Part shown: piece after piece, positions 37,698 through 46,731 of the stretch
How positions within the stretch are numbered: the first letter of the stretch is position 1
How the letters are laid out: every line of letters begins with the position of its first letter
The notes under the pieces: generated by a model
Seen by the model: only the letters and a program-made list of their open reading frames with translations
Told to the model about the DNA's origin: nothing
Database searches by the model: none
Source: Isotricha intestinalis
Lineage: Eukaryota; Ciliophora; Litostomatea; Vestibuliferida; Isotrichidae
Assembly (NCBI GenBank): GCA_023807065.1
Contig: JAJJLU010003563.1
Location: forward strand, 1 to 52,194
DNA length: 52,194 bases
Direction: 5' to 3'
Position numbers and translations under genes: made by a program

Positions 37698-38112
37698 ATT
37701 ATTAGAATATATATATTTAATTTTTTTTTTTGATGTTTCTAATGTTTATTTTTATCAATTATTTTTGTGCAATATATTATATACTGATTGTAAATTATTT
37801 TATGTAATTTAAGATTTATATAGTTATTCAATATTGAAGATAAATATTCTTTATTTTTTAAACATTCATTTAATTTCTTTTTATAATGATATAATATCCT
37901 CATTATATAAATTTAATTGTTAATTAACTAACTCTTACCTTGAAAGAATGTTTTGAATTAATAATATTATTTAAATTTATTGTAAAATCATAATAATTAT
38001 CTCATTTAAATTGAATTTTTTATATAAATTATAAATTAATAAGAAAAAAAATCCAAAAATCTGAAAATAACTGACAAAAAATATTTAAAAAATAAAAATA
38101 AAAAAAAACAAA
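37698..38112. promoter_or_regulatory. Divergent promoter region between Rab and ciliary gene
   Basis: The 415 nt lie between start codons of the divergent Rab and GYxG ciliary protein genes. It contains no coding-like frame. The 70 nt before the ciliary gene are very A-rich on the plus strand. Promoters are inferred from position only. Confidence 0.4.
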
Positions 38113-38883
38113 ATGGAAACAACACAACAATATGTCTACCAAACCTACGTTCCAAGAATTCCATTATTTATGTCAGGTTATACAGGTCACATTCCAAATA
38201 CAGAAGAAGAAGAATATGTGAATCGTATAGTTCGTACAAAAGAAATTCCAGGATACGCAGGATTTGTTCAATCAATATATGCAGAGAATAAATATGGTGA
38301 AAGTTACGGAAAAGAAACAGCAAAATCATTAGCACATACAATACCTCAAGGAGCTGATGTTCCTCCTAATGTCAGATATACTTCTACACATATGGAAGAT
38401 TATAAAGATCAAAGTAAAGTTAAAACTCAATCTACTGCTTCTCTTTTAGGTATTAGAGAACCTAATGTTACTTATAAGAAACCTTTACCTGTTGATACTA
38501 TCAATAAGTTCTTTGGTGTTGAAAGTAAAGGATTAAATTCTCATATTATTGAGAAACAATCTTTTGAAAGAAATTATGAAAAATTTTGGGAATTTTTAGA
38601 TTCTAATGAATTAGATTATAATCCTAGAAAAGTTGAAGATTTTAATGAATCGAATATGAAATATTGGGGTGTTCAACATTCTTTTCAAGAATTATATCCT
38701 GAATTAAAATTTGACCCTATTCCTGGTTATATGGGTGTTAATAGATCTATTGTTAGTGAAAACATTTTTGGAATGACTTATAAAAATTCTTTAAGGAAAG
38801 CTGATGAAGTTCAACAAAAAATGAATTTAGATAGAGCTAATCAATTATATAGAAGTGCTCATTCTTATTATAAAAATTATTAA
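38113..38883 (+). CDS. GYxG-motif ciliary microtubule protein (CIMIP2/FAM166-like)
   Basis: The protein has 256 aa. It carries three modules of the type found in ciliary microtubule inner proteins of the FAM166/CIMIP2 group: YVPRIPLFMSGYTGHIP (12-28), IPGYAGFVQ with YGESYGKET (45-69) and IPGYMGVN with FGMTYKNS (203-226). Such proteins bind the inner wall of axonemal doublet microtubules. The start of the gene has visibly more C- and G-ending codons (TAC, GTC, ACC, GGT) than its neighbours, as expected of an abundantly expressed structural protein. There is no signal peptide or coiled coil. This gene is the best evidence that the organism builds motile cilia or flagella. Confidence 0.75.
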   Translation: METTQQYVYQTYVPRIPLFMSGYTGHIPNTEEEEYVNRIVRTKEIPGYAGFVQSIYAENKYGESYGKETAKSLAHTIPQGADVPPNVRYTSTHMEDYKDQSKVKTQSTASLLGIREPNVTYKKPLPVDTINKFFGVESKGLNSHIIEKQSFERNYEKFWEFLDSNELDYNPRKVEDFNESNMKYWGVQHSFQELYPELKFDPIPGYMGVNRSIVSENIFGMTYKNSLRKADEVQQKMNLDRANQLYRSAHSYYKNY

Positions 38884-39001
38884 AGTTGCTTTTATTGGTT
38901 TTTTAATAACTTTTTATTTTTTTTGAATAATATGTTAGGAAATATTTAATTTTTTAAACTTCTTTATTTTTATTTTTTTTATTTATATATTTTTATTTTA
39001 A

Positions 39002-40429
39002 ATGGATCAATTAACTTTAAAGCATTTATTCATATTTAATCCTACTTTAAAATCTCCTAAAAAAAAACCAAGTGATGATGAAGCTCAAGATGCAAAATTA
39101 TTATATTATTATCCTGAAGATTCAGAAATTCTAATTAAAAGATCTAATATTGGTATTATTGAAGGGACTTTATCATTTATGGAAGCTTTTTCAAAAACAA
39201 ATACAAATTTTCTATTAACTGAACTTTATAAATGTTATTATGTTGCAAATAATTATGAAAAAGATTTTATTATTGGATTTATATTAGAAAAAAGTTCTCC
39301 AATGTTTAGTTATAATGATAATATTAACACAAAGAAAAAATGGCTTAAACTTTTATTAGATCATTTTTATGATTTATTTTCTTTATTTCATGTTTCTTTA
39401 TCAGAATTTTTTTTAAATAAAGAACATCCAGATATTAATGATTCAATTCCAGAAAATAAATTAAATATAATAAAAGATTTTATACTTTCTTTTAAAAAAT
39501 ATTTTGAACAAGAAATTAAATTACCTTTTATAAACAATGTCCAATATTTTCCAATGACAAATACTTTTCAACAAGCAGTTTTTCTATCTGTTCAAAGATT
39601 ACATGAGAAATTACCTGAAATTGCAATGTCATCCATAATTTATGAAGGAAAAATAATTCATAATCAATTGCCTTTTGATTCTTTTAGTTTATTATACAAT
39701 TTATTTTGTAATTTTTATAATAATAAATCAAAGTTAAATCAATTTGATACAAATCCTCCTTCTCAAATTATTCAAACAATTAATATTGATTCTAATCAAA
39801 TGAATGAACAAAATCAAAATATGAATAAAAGTCCATTTAGAAAAATGTTTAAATTAAATCAAAATAAAAATGAATTTTTAATTGGTATTAGAGATGGAGA
39901 ATCTAATAATTATGATTTATTTGTTCCTAATATATATATTAGAGCAATGGATGAAGAATTTAAACTATTAGTTTATTATTATCAAGGATTATTATTCTTT
40001 TTATTTTTTGATAAAAGATTTGAAGTGGCTAAAAAAATAAATACTAAAGTTAAAAAAATTAAAACTTGGGTAGAAAAGTATTTTCAACCTCATCTTCCAA
40101 TTTTCGAACATATCTTTTTAAATTCTAGAGATAGAACAGAAACTTTTTGTTATATTAATAGTATTAATAAAAGTATTAGATTATCAAATTTTATTGATAA
40201 AAAAGGATTAGATAAAAAGAAATTTAATTTACTTTTAAGAAATATTTTCTTAAATAATGAAGTTAAAATTAATTCTTTAACAAAATATAAAAATGAATAT
40301 TTTTATTATATGAAAACAAGTAAAAGAAAATGTATTATTATCTTTAGTGATTCAATGTCATTATCTCAAATTAAAAATGAAATTGAAAGAATAAAAGCTG
40401 AACAGTTTCATAATATTTTATTAATTTAA
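39002..40429 (+). CDS. CCZ1: CCZ1-like subunit of the MON1-CCZ1 Rab exchange factor
   Basis: The protein has 475 aa, the family's usual length (human about 482). The start, LKHLFIFNPTLKS, then KLLYYYPED and RSNIGIIEGTLSFMEAFS match the first longin domain of CCZ1. Later parts contain the second longin (DLFVPNIYIRAMDEEFKLLVYYYQGLLFFLFFD in two runs) and a C-terminal segment with EYFYYMKTSKRKC typical of the third. With MON1, CCZ1 forms the guanine-nucleotide exchange factor that activates Rab7 during endosome maturation and in autophagosome fusion. A Rab gene lies 1.3 kb away, but Rab7 identity is not shown. Confidence 0.8.
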   Translation: MDQLTLKHLFIFNPTLKSPKKKPSDDEAQDAKLLYYYPEDSEILIKRSNIGIIEGTLSFMEAFSKTNTNFLLTELYKCYYVANNYEKDFIIGFILEKSSPMFSYNDNINTKKKWLKLLLDHFYDLFSLFHVSLSEFFLNKEHPDINDSIPENKLNIIKDFILSFKKYFEQEIKLPFINNVQYFPMTNTFQQAVFLSVQRLHEKLPEIAMSSIIYEGKIIHNQLPFDSFSLLYNLFCNFYNNKSKLNQFDTNPPSQIIQTINIDSNQMNEQNQNMNKSPFRKMFKLNQNKNEFLIGIRDGESNNYDLFVPNIYIRAMDEEFKLLVYYYQGLLFFLFFDKRFEVAKKINTKVKKIKTWVEKYFQPHLPIFEHIFLNSRDRTETFCYINSINKSIRLSNFIDKKGLDKKKFNLLLRNIFLNNEVKINSLTKYKNEYFYYMKTSKRKCIIIFSDSMSLSQIKNEIERIKAEQFHNILLI

Positions 40430-41046
40430 AAATTAGTTTAATATTTTGAAATATTAATAGAAAAAATTATTTAATTTTTTTAACATTCATTCGTTTATGA
40501 AAATCACTCTAAACCTGAAATATTTTTATTTCTTTGACATATTCATTATTAATTATATAAAATAATTAAAGTTATTTTTTAATATTTCAATTTTATTTAA
40601 AAAAAGAAATATAAGAAAAAAATAAATTTATAATTTAATCTATAAAAAGTATTGTCTACATCAAATGAAGAAGAAAAAAATTTATAGAATTTTTATACTT
40701 TTGCCTTATCTTCAATTTTTTTGTTTCATTTTTAAGGTAATATTATTATGTAAACCTTTTTCATACTAAAACATATTATTTACCAAATACTTTCTTTATT
40801 CAATAATTTTATGAATGTCAAATTTTTGAATATTGATATGTATTTTTTTAATAAAATATCATCCACACACATTTTTTTATTCTGGGTATTCCTTTATTTT
40901 GAAAATACTCTTTAAACTTTAATTCAATTTTTATTTAAATATTTTTTCTTTAATTAAAAAGATTTAAATAATAAAAAACATTATAATTGAGTCAACCTTA
41001 ACTATAAATTTTTAATAAATATTTATAAAGAATTCATTATTATTTT
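40430..41046 (-). other. Long gap; coding-like frame continuing after the kinase stop
   Basis: The 617 nt lie between two convergent genes. Beyond the kinase's TAA at 41047 the same minus-strand frame continues with protein-like content. It includes about 30 open codons over 40872-40783 (MCVDDILLKKYISIFKNL and on) and about 32 over 40629-40534 plus flanking (KFYKFFSSSFDVDNTFYRL). About 11 stops occur in 150 codons, slightly under chance. It may be a relic of a longer C-terminus or an accident of composition. No other feature is seen. Confidence 0.25.
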
Positions 41047-43116
41047 TTAATTTTGTCCTTCTTCAGGAACTTCAATAATTTTTCTTTCATTTAAAAAAGG
41101 ATGTTTCAAAGCATCAATGGGGCTAATTCTTTTCTTATAATCAATTTGTAACATTTTAGATAATAAATCTTCTAAAGAATTTCTTTCTTCAATATCATTA
41201 ATTAAACTATCTTTCATAATTTTTTTTAATTTTTTAGGTAATTCTCTTTGTATATGATAAATTTTATCATTATCTCTTCCCTTAACTCCAAATAAACCAA
41301 ATTTAAAAATTGTTTTTCCTCTAATAATAACTTTAGCTTTATAACTCATCCATAAAGGACAAGCTTGTATAATTTCTAAAATTGTAACAGCTAAACTCCA
41401 TATATCTATACACCAAGAATAATCTATTAAATTATTTAAAAAAGAAATAATATCTTTTGTATTATTAGTTGAATCTAATAGTTCTGTTATTTCTGGTGAA
41501 ATATATTCTGGTGTATTTGAAGAAAAATTATTTGGATTTTTTAAAAAATAAGCACTTCCAAAATCAATGACTTTAATTTTTTTAATTGAATAATTTTCAT
41601 TATTATATTCTATTAAAATATTATCTGGTTTAATATCACTGTGAACAATATTATTTTTACTTAAATTATAAATAAATTTTAACATTGTTTTAATAAATAA
41701 TTTTAATTGAGAAATATCAGAAGTTAATTTCATTAAAAAATGACCTTTTTTAATTGAATAAATTCTTTCAGTTCCTAAAAATTCCCCTTTAATCTTTAAA
41801 GATAAATCAGATAAACTATGTCCTCCTTTTTCACTTATAATCCAAATATCATTATGATCTTCAATTGAATCAAATAAAAAAACCATATTTTCATTATCTC
41901 CTTTATTTTGTAAATAATTAATTATTTCAATTTCTCTTTTTGCCATTTGAAAATTATGAATAATATCTTTATTATGGTTTAAATTATTTTTATTTTGTGT
42001 TTTTTTTGATATTTGCTTTATTGCATATTCTTTTCCATTTGAATCAATACACAACCAAACAATTCCACATCCTCCTTTTCCTAATAATTTTATTTTTTTA
42101 TAACCTTTTGGTTCTCTATTTCCATAAATTAATTTTTCTTCATTTGTTAAATATTTTGGTTTATCTTTTTCATATTCAAATAAATCAGATTCTTCTATTT
42201 TATTTGTATAACATGTTGAATAGTTTATTACATTTATTGAATCTATTGTATTGTTATTACTTAAATTTGAGTGATTTAAATTATGAAAATTCACTGAAAG
42301 ACGACTTTTAGGAGAATTTATTTTATTTTTTTTTTGATATGTATTTTTTTTTTTTAAATTTCTATTTGATAAAGGTTTTGATTTATTATAATTATTACTA
42401 TTATTAATATTTATAACATTATTATTATTTAATGATTGCTTTTTATTAATTGTTATTATTTGATTATTTTCTTTTACATTTGAACTTTCTTTATTATTTC
42501 TTATTGGACTAAACGAAGATTTAGCTCTAACTGAACTTTCCCTTTTTTTAATTATTTTTATTTCTTTCAAAAAATCAGTTTTAAATTTTGATAATTCTTG
42601 ATTTGAATTTTCTTTCCTATGAATAAAAATTTGATTAACTTTTTTTGTTGGATTAGGAGAACTTATATCTTTTGAAAAAGATTTATTAATATATTTTCTA
42701 TGATTAACTGGACTTAAATTTTCTTTATCTTCTATTTCTTTTTGATTTGGATTATCATCAGTATTTAAATATTTTATATTTGAATCAAGAAAATCCTCCT
42801 TTTTATTTTTATATATTGATTTTTTTGACCATATTAAAGGTGTTTTATGTGCTTTTATTTTTTTTTGGTTTTCTGCTGATTTTAATATATTTTTTTCATT
42901 TTCAATTATATTTGTTTTCTTAATCATTGGTTTTAACAGCATTAGTTGATTTTTTTTTGGAAATTTTGGAATATTTTTATCCTTTGAATTTGAAATTGGA
43001 GAATACTTTCTTTTTTCTGATATATTTTTACTTGCTAAATTTGAATTATTTATTTTTGTATTTGAAGTTGTATTTAAAATTTTAGTTTTTTTTTGTTGAA
43101 ATGAATTTTTCATCAT
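41047..43116 (-). CDS. Protein kinase of non-RD (HSD) type with long disordered N-terminus
   Basis: The protein has 689 aa. Residues 1-320 are low-complexity Asn/Lys/Ser, probably disordered and rich in possible phosphosites. The kinase domain spans about 338-676: GKGGCG (346-351), K367, E395 or E397, then HSDIKPDN (492-499), DFGSAYF (518-524) and NTPEYISPEI. The catalytic loop has HSD where most kinases have HRD, so activation should not need an activation-loop phosphate pocketed by that Arg. DFGSA recalls DYRK/HIPK-like kinases, but an insert containing GGHSLSDL and KIKGEFLGTERIY marks a separate protist group. Substrates are unknown. The ATG at 43116 is followed by another in-frame ATG. 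Confidence 0.85.
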   Translation of the reverse strand: MMKNSFQQKKTKILNTTSNTKINNSNLASKNISEKRKYSPISNSKDKNIPKFPKKNQLMLLKPMIKKTNIIENEKNILKSAENQKKIKAHKTPLIWSKKSIYKNKKEDFLDSNIKYLNTDDNPNQKEIEDKENLSPVNHRKYINKSFSKDISSPNPTKKVNQIFIHRKENSNQELSKFKTDFLKEIKIIKKRESSVRAKSSFSPIRNNKESSNVKENNQIITINKKQSLNNNNVININNSNNYNKSKPLSNRNLKKKNTYQKKNKINSPKSRLSVNFHNLNHSNLSNNNTIDSINVINYSTCYTNKIEESDLFEYEKDKPKYLTNEEKLIYGNREPKGYKKIKLLGKGGCGIVWLCIDSNGKEYAIKQISKKTQNKNNLNHNKDIIHNFQMAKREIEIINYLQNKGDNENMVFLFDSIEDHNDIWIISEKGGHSLSDLSLKIKGEFLGTERIYSIKKGHFLMKLTSDISQLKLFIKTMLKFIYNLSKNNIVHSDIKPDNILIEYNNENYSIKKIKVIDFGSAYFLKNPNNFSSNTPEYISPEITELLDSTNNTKDIISFLNNLIDYSWCIDIWSLAVTILEIIQACPLWMSYKAKVIIRGKTIFKFGLFGVKGRDNDKIYHIQRELPKKLKKIMKDSLINDIEERNSLEDLLSKMLQIDYKKRISPIDALKHPFLNERKIIEVPEEGQN

Positions 43117-43213
43117 TTTATTTATTCCTTTGAAATGTTAAAAAATATTTAATTTAATATTATTTAATTTTTTTTTCAATGAATTATAATTTTTTAAATT
43201 TAAATAAAAAATA

Positions 43214-43360
43214 ATGAATAAAACTAAACCCTCAAATATTTTAAAGTTTTCAAAATATGATAAGTTCATTATATTGAAACAAATTTCAAAGAAAAGCATT
43301 AAAAATCATTTTTTTTTGAAAGATTTAAATAAGAAAAAATTTTTTTTTGAAAAATTATAA
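43214..43360 (+). other. Small 48-codon open frame, possible upstream ORF
   Basis: An ATG at 43214 opens 48 codons, ending at TAA 43358-43360, only 33 nt before the start of the SAPS-domain gene. The peptide is rich in Lys and Phe (starting MNKTKPSNILKFSKYDKF). It could be an upstream ORF in that gene's 5' leader, a tiny separate gene, or chance. No domain is recognised. Confidence 0.25.
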
Positions 43361-43393
43361 AAAATAAATTAACTATTTTTATTTGCATAAATA

Positions 43394-46300
43394 ATGTTTA
43401 ATGTTGGACTTCCAAATGCACAAAATACTATCACTCAATATCTAGATAAAATGAATAAAGGTGAATTAACTATAGAGGATATTCTTGATAATGATGATGT
43501 AATTCAAGAAATCAAAACAAATCAAAATTCTAAATTACTTTCTTTTTTTTCCAATGATATTTTTCAAAAATTAATTGATTATTCCATTAAAATGCCTAGT
43601 CAAAATGACAATAAAATTGGCCATAAATTTCCTTTTAATGCCACTGAAATTTTATCTAATATGAATGAAAATCTTATTGATATTTTTACTTTAGAAAAAG
43701 AAATTATAGATGATATAAATGATAAAAATAAAGAAGAAGAAAAAAAAAAAGAAGAAGAAAAAAAAGAAGAAGAAAAACAAAAAGAAGAAGAAATTAAAAA
43801 TGAAGAAATTAAAGAAAGTGAAGATACTAATAAAGAAGAAGAAGTAAAAAAACAAGTTAAAACAAATGAAGAAAAAAAAGAGGAAGAAAAAAATAAAGAA
43901 GAAGAAAAAGAAAGAAAAACTTTATCTGAAGAAGAAAAAAAAGATAAAGAAGAAACAAATGAACAAAAAATAATATACGAAAATTTAGATTATTTTTTTT
44001 CTTTTTTAAAAATTCCTTTTCAAGAAGATAATCATGTTTTAGTAGGTTATTTTTATAAAATATTTAATCATTTAATTAAATCAAAAGGAACATTAATAAT
44101 TCCTTATATATTTAATCAAAGGAATGATTTATTAGATGATTTTATAAATCATATAGATAGAAAATTAATAGGAGAATGTATTAATCAAATTATGACATTC
44201 AATGAAAAAACTGAAGAAGATTTCGAAGAAAAACAATTAATTTTTTGTGAAAAAATAATTAAAGAATTAAATAATACTAAATCAGATGTTAAACTTGAAT
44301 TTATTTGTGAAACTTTAAAAAATGCATTAACAAAACAATATTTTTTTGATTCATTTATGTCTAAGGAAGAATTAATTAATTTACTTTTTTCTGTAATAGA
44401 TATAAATAAAGATGATGAAAAAAAATTATGTTCAATTTTATCTTTAATGATAAAAATAAATGAAAATCTTCTTTCTAATTTTGATAATTTAGTCACTCCA
44501 AAAATAATTAATGAAGAACCTATGAATTTATTTTATGGAAATACTGAAAATGAATCTATTGTCATTAATTCTAATAAAGAAGAATTTAAACAAAATTTAA
44601 ATATAATTTTTAAAGGATTTCAAAAATATGAATTTAATTTCCTTCAAGATTTAAATGTTTTTAATAATGATGAATTTTTAACAACTTATCAAAAAAATCA
44701 AAATAAATTAGGAATAAAAAAATTGACTCAAATTGAATATTTGAGGAGTATTTTAGATATAATGATTAATTCTTATGCAAAAGGCTATTTAAAAGAAGAT
44801 ATTGAAAAGTTAATTGGTGTAGCAAAAGAAAAAAACATTTTTTCTGCTATTAATTATATATTTTTAAATTATGAATTTAATAATTTATTTCAAACACTCT
44901 ATCTTCAAATTTTAATAATTGTTCTTAATGAATATTCTCCTCAAAATTTAATCGAATATTTTTTTAATGATATATTAACATCAACTGGTAAAACTTTTTT
45001 AGAATCTTTACTAGATAACTTTCTAAATAAATTAAATTTCCAATTTAATGAAAATAAAAAAGTATTTAGTGGTTTTTTTCCAATCTATATTCAAGCAATA
45101 AACAATATTTGTCAAACTAAGAATATCTTTTTGAAACAAATAATATCAATGGATTTAAAAGTTATTTATGAAGTTTTTGCTTATCATATTAATAACTTCT
45201 TTCATCAAAAATTATATTATTTGGAACCTTCAAATTTAGATATAGATATTCCAATTCCTTCAAGTAATGCCACTTTAGAAGAATTAGTTGAAGAAGATTT
45301 AAAAGTTTATGATGTTTATAAAAAAGGAGGTAATTATAGAAAAGCAAATATGGAAAAATTAATGAGACTAAATTCAAAACCTAAATATAAAAATGAAGAA
45401 AAAAAAGGAAATGAAAATAATAATTCAGTACAAGATTTAAATAATAATAAGAATGAAGAAAATAATGAAAATGAAGAAAAAATTGAAGAAAATGATGAAG
45501 GGGAAGAAGATATTGAAAAAAATAATGAAATTGAAAATAATTCAAAAGAAAGCGATGAAAATGAATATAATTATGAAAATAATGAATATGATGATGAAAT
45601 GAATGAAATTTTAAATGAAGAAAATATTGAAAAAAAAAATCTAAATAATAATGAAAGTGATGTTGAAAATGATTATAAAGAAAATAATGAGAAAATAAAT
45701 GTTATAAGTCAAAATGAAAATAATGAAATTACTTATCCTTCGGCTTTAAGTGAGGAGAATAATAATGATTTTATTTCACAAAATTATATAATCAACAATA
45801 ATTCTAAAGAAAAGGAAATGAACGATAAAGAGAATGAAGAAATCGTTGAATTTAATGAAAATAATAACAATGGAAATAATATAGAAAAAGATGCATTAAT
45901 AAAGAATGATATAATTTCAAAGTCTATTCAAACAGTAAATGACAATCTAATTAATGAAAAACAAATTGTAAATAATAATGAAAATGAAATTATTCAAAAT
46001 ATAGAAGAAAGCAAAAATTCTACTTCTCAAAAAATAAAGGATAGTGAAAACCATTCTACTCATAATTTAGAAGAAATAAAAAAATCATATACTATAAATA
46101 TGAATGAAAATGAAAATTCTACTTGTCTGAATTCAAACAATAATATCAATTTCATTCTTCAAAATTTAAATTTTTCAATTCAAAATTTAAATAATAATCA
46201 AAGTTTTTCTTCTTCAAATTTTTATGATTCTAAAAATCTAAATATTATAAAGTTAAATAATATTAATGAAAGTTTAAATTCTCAAAGCATAGATGAAAAC

Positions 46301-46474
46301 AATAATCCAAACCAGAGTAATTTAGATGTGGTAAACAATGAAAGTTTAACAATAAATAATTCAAATAATGAAGATAATATAGTATCAACAACTAAAACAG
46401 AAGATAAAAATCAAGAAAATATAATTAATGAAAATAACACAGAAAATTTAATTAATGAAAATACTACAAAATAA
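43394..46474 (+). CDS. SAPS-domain protein, PP6 phosphatase regulatory subunit-like
   Basis: The protein has 1026 aa. The N-terminus reads like SAPS proteins: TIEDILDNDDVIQEIKTNQN, KLLSFFSNDIFQKLIDY and FPFNATEIL. After an acidic Lys/Glu insertion (about 115-200) the domain resumes with LDYFFSFLKIP, HVLVGYFYKIFNHLIKSKG, FNQRNDLLDDFINHID and helical repeats to about 640. SAPS proteins bind and direct the PP6/Sit4-type protein phosphatase, which acts in cell cycle and stress control. The tail from about 670 is Asn/Glu-rich and disordered. The insertion inside the SAPS fold is unusual and probably forms a surface loop. Divergent from the kinase at 43116. Confidence 0.8.
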   Translation: MFNVGLPNAQNTITQYLDKMNKGELTIEDILDNDDVIQEIKTNQNSKLLSFFSNDIFQKLIDYSIKMPSQNDNKIGHKFPFNATEILSNMNENLIDIFTLEKEIIDDINDKNKEEEKKKEEEKKEEEKQKEEEIKNEEIKESEDTNKEEEVKKQVKTNEEKKEEEKNKEEEKERKTLSEEEKKDKEETNEQKIIYENLDYFFSFLKIPFQEDNHVLVGYFYKIFNHLIKSKGTLIIPYIFNQRNDLLDDFINHIDRKLIGECINQIMTFNEKTEEDFEEKQLIFCEKIIKELNNTKSDVKLEFICETLKNALTKQYFFDSFMSKEELINLLFSVIDINKDDEKKLCSILSLMIKINENLLSNFDNLVTPKIINEEPMNLFYGNTENESIVINSNKEEFKQNLNIIFKGFQKYEFNFLQDLNVFNNDEFLTTYQKNQNKLGIKKLTQIEYLRSILDIMINSYAKGYLKEDIEKLIGVAKEKNIFSAINYIFLNYEFNNLFQTLYLQILIIVLNEYSPQNLIEYFFNDILTSTGKTFLESLLDNFLNKLNFQFNENKKVFSGFFPIYIQAINNICQTKNIFLKQIISMDLKVIYEVFAYHINNFFHQKLYYLEPSNLDIDIPIPSSNATLEELVEEDLKVYDVYKKGGNYRKANMEKLMRLNSKPKYKNEEKKGNENNNSVQDLNNNKNEENNENEEKIEENDEGEEDIEKNNEIENNSKESDENEYNYENNEYDDEMNEILNEENIEKKNLNNNESDVENDYKENNEKINVISQNENNEITYPSALSEENNNDFISQNYIINNNSKEKEMNDKENEEIVEFNENNNNGNNIEKDALIKNDIISKSIQTVNDNLINEKQIVNNNENEIIQNIEESKNSTSQKIKDSENHSTHNLEEIKKSYTINMNENENSTCLNSNNNINFILQNLNFSIQNLNNNQSFSSSNFYDSKNLNIIKLNNINESLNSQSIDENNNPNQSNLDVVNNESLTINNSNNEDNIVSTTKTEDKNQENIINENNTENLINENTTK

Positions 46475-46731
46475 AATTTTACTCATCACACAAATTTATC
46501 TAATTTAAACAATTTAACCAGAAAAGGTTTCAATTAGATATAAAAAATTCAAAATTCGAATATATTAAAATAAAGTCAGAAAAAAATTCAAAATAATAAT
46601 GCATAAATGAATATAATTTTATACTACAAAATATTTAAATTTAAATAATAGTTTATTATACATAATTTAAATTAAATAAAAAATTAATTAATTTCTTATG
46701 AATATTTTTTTTGTTATTTAAATAAAAATCA

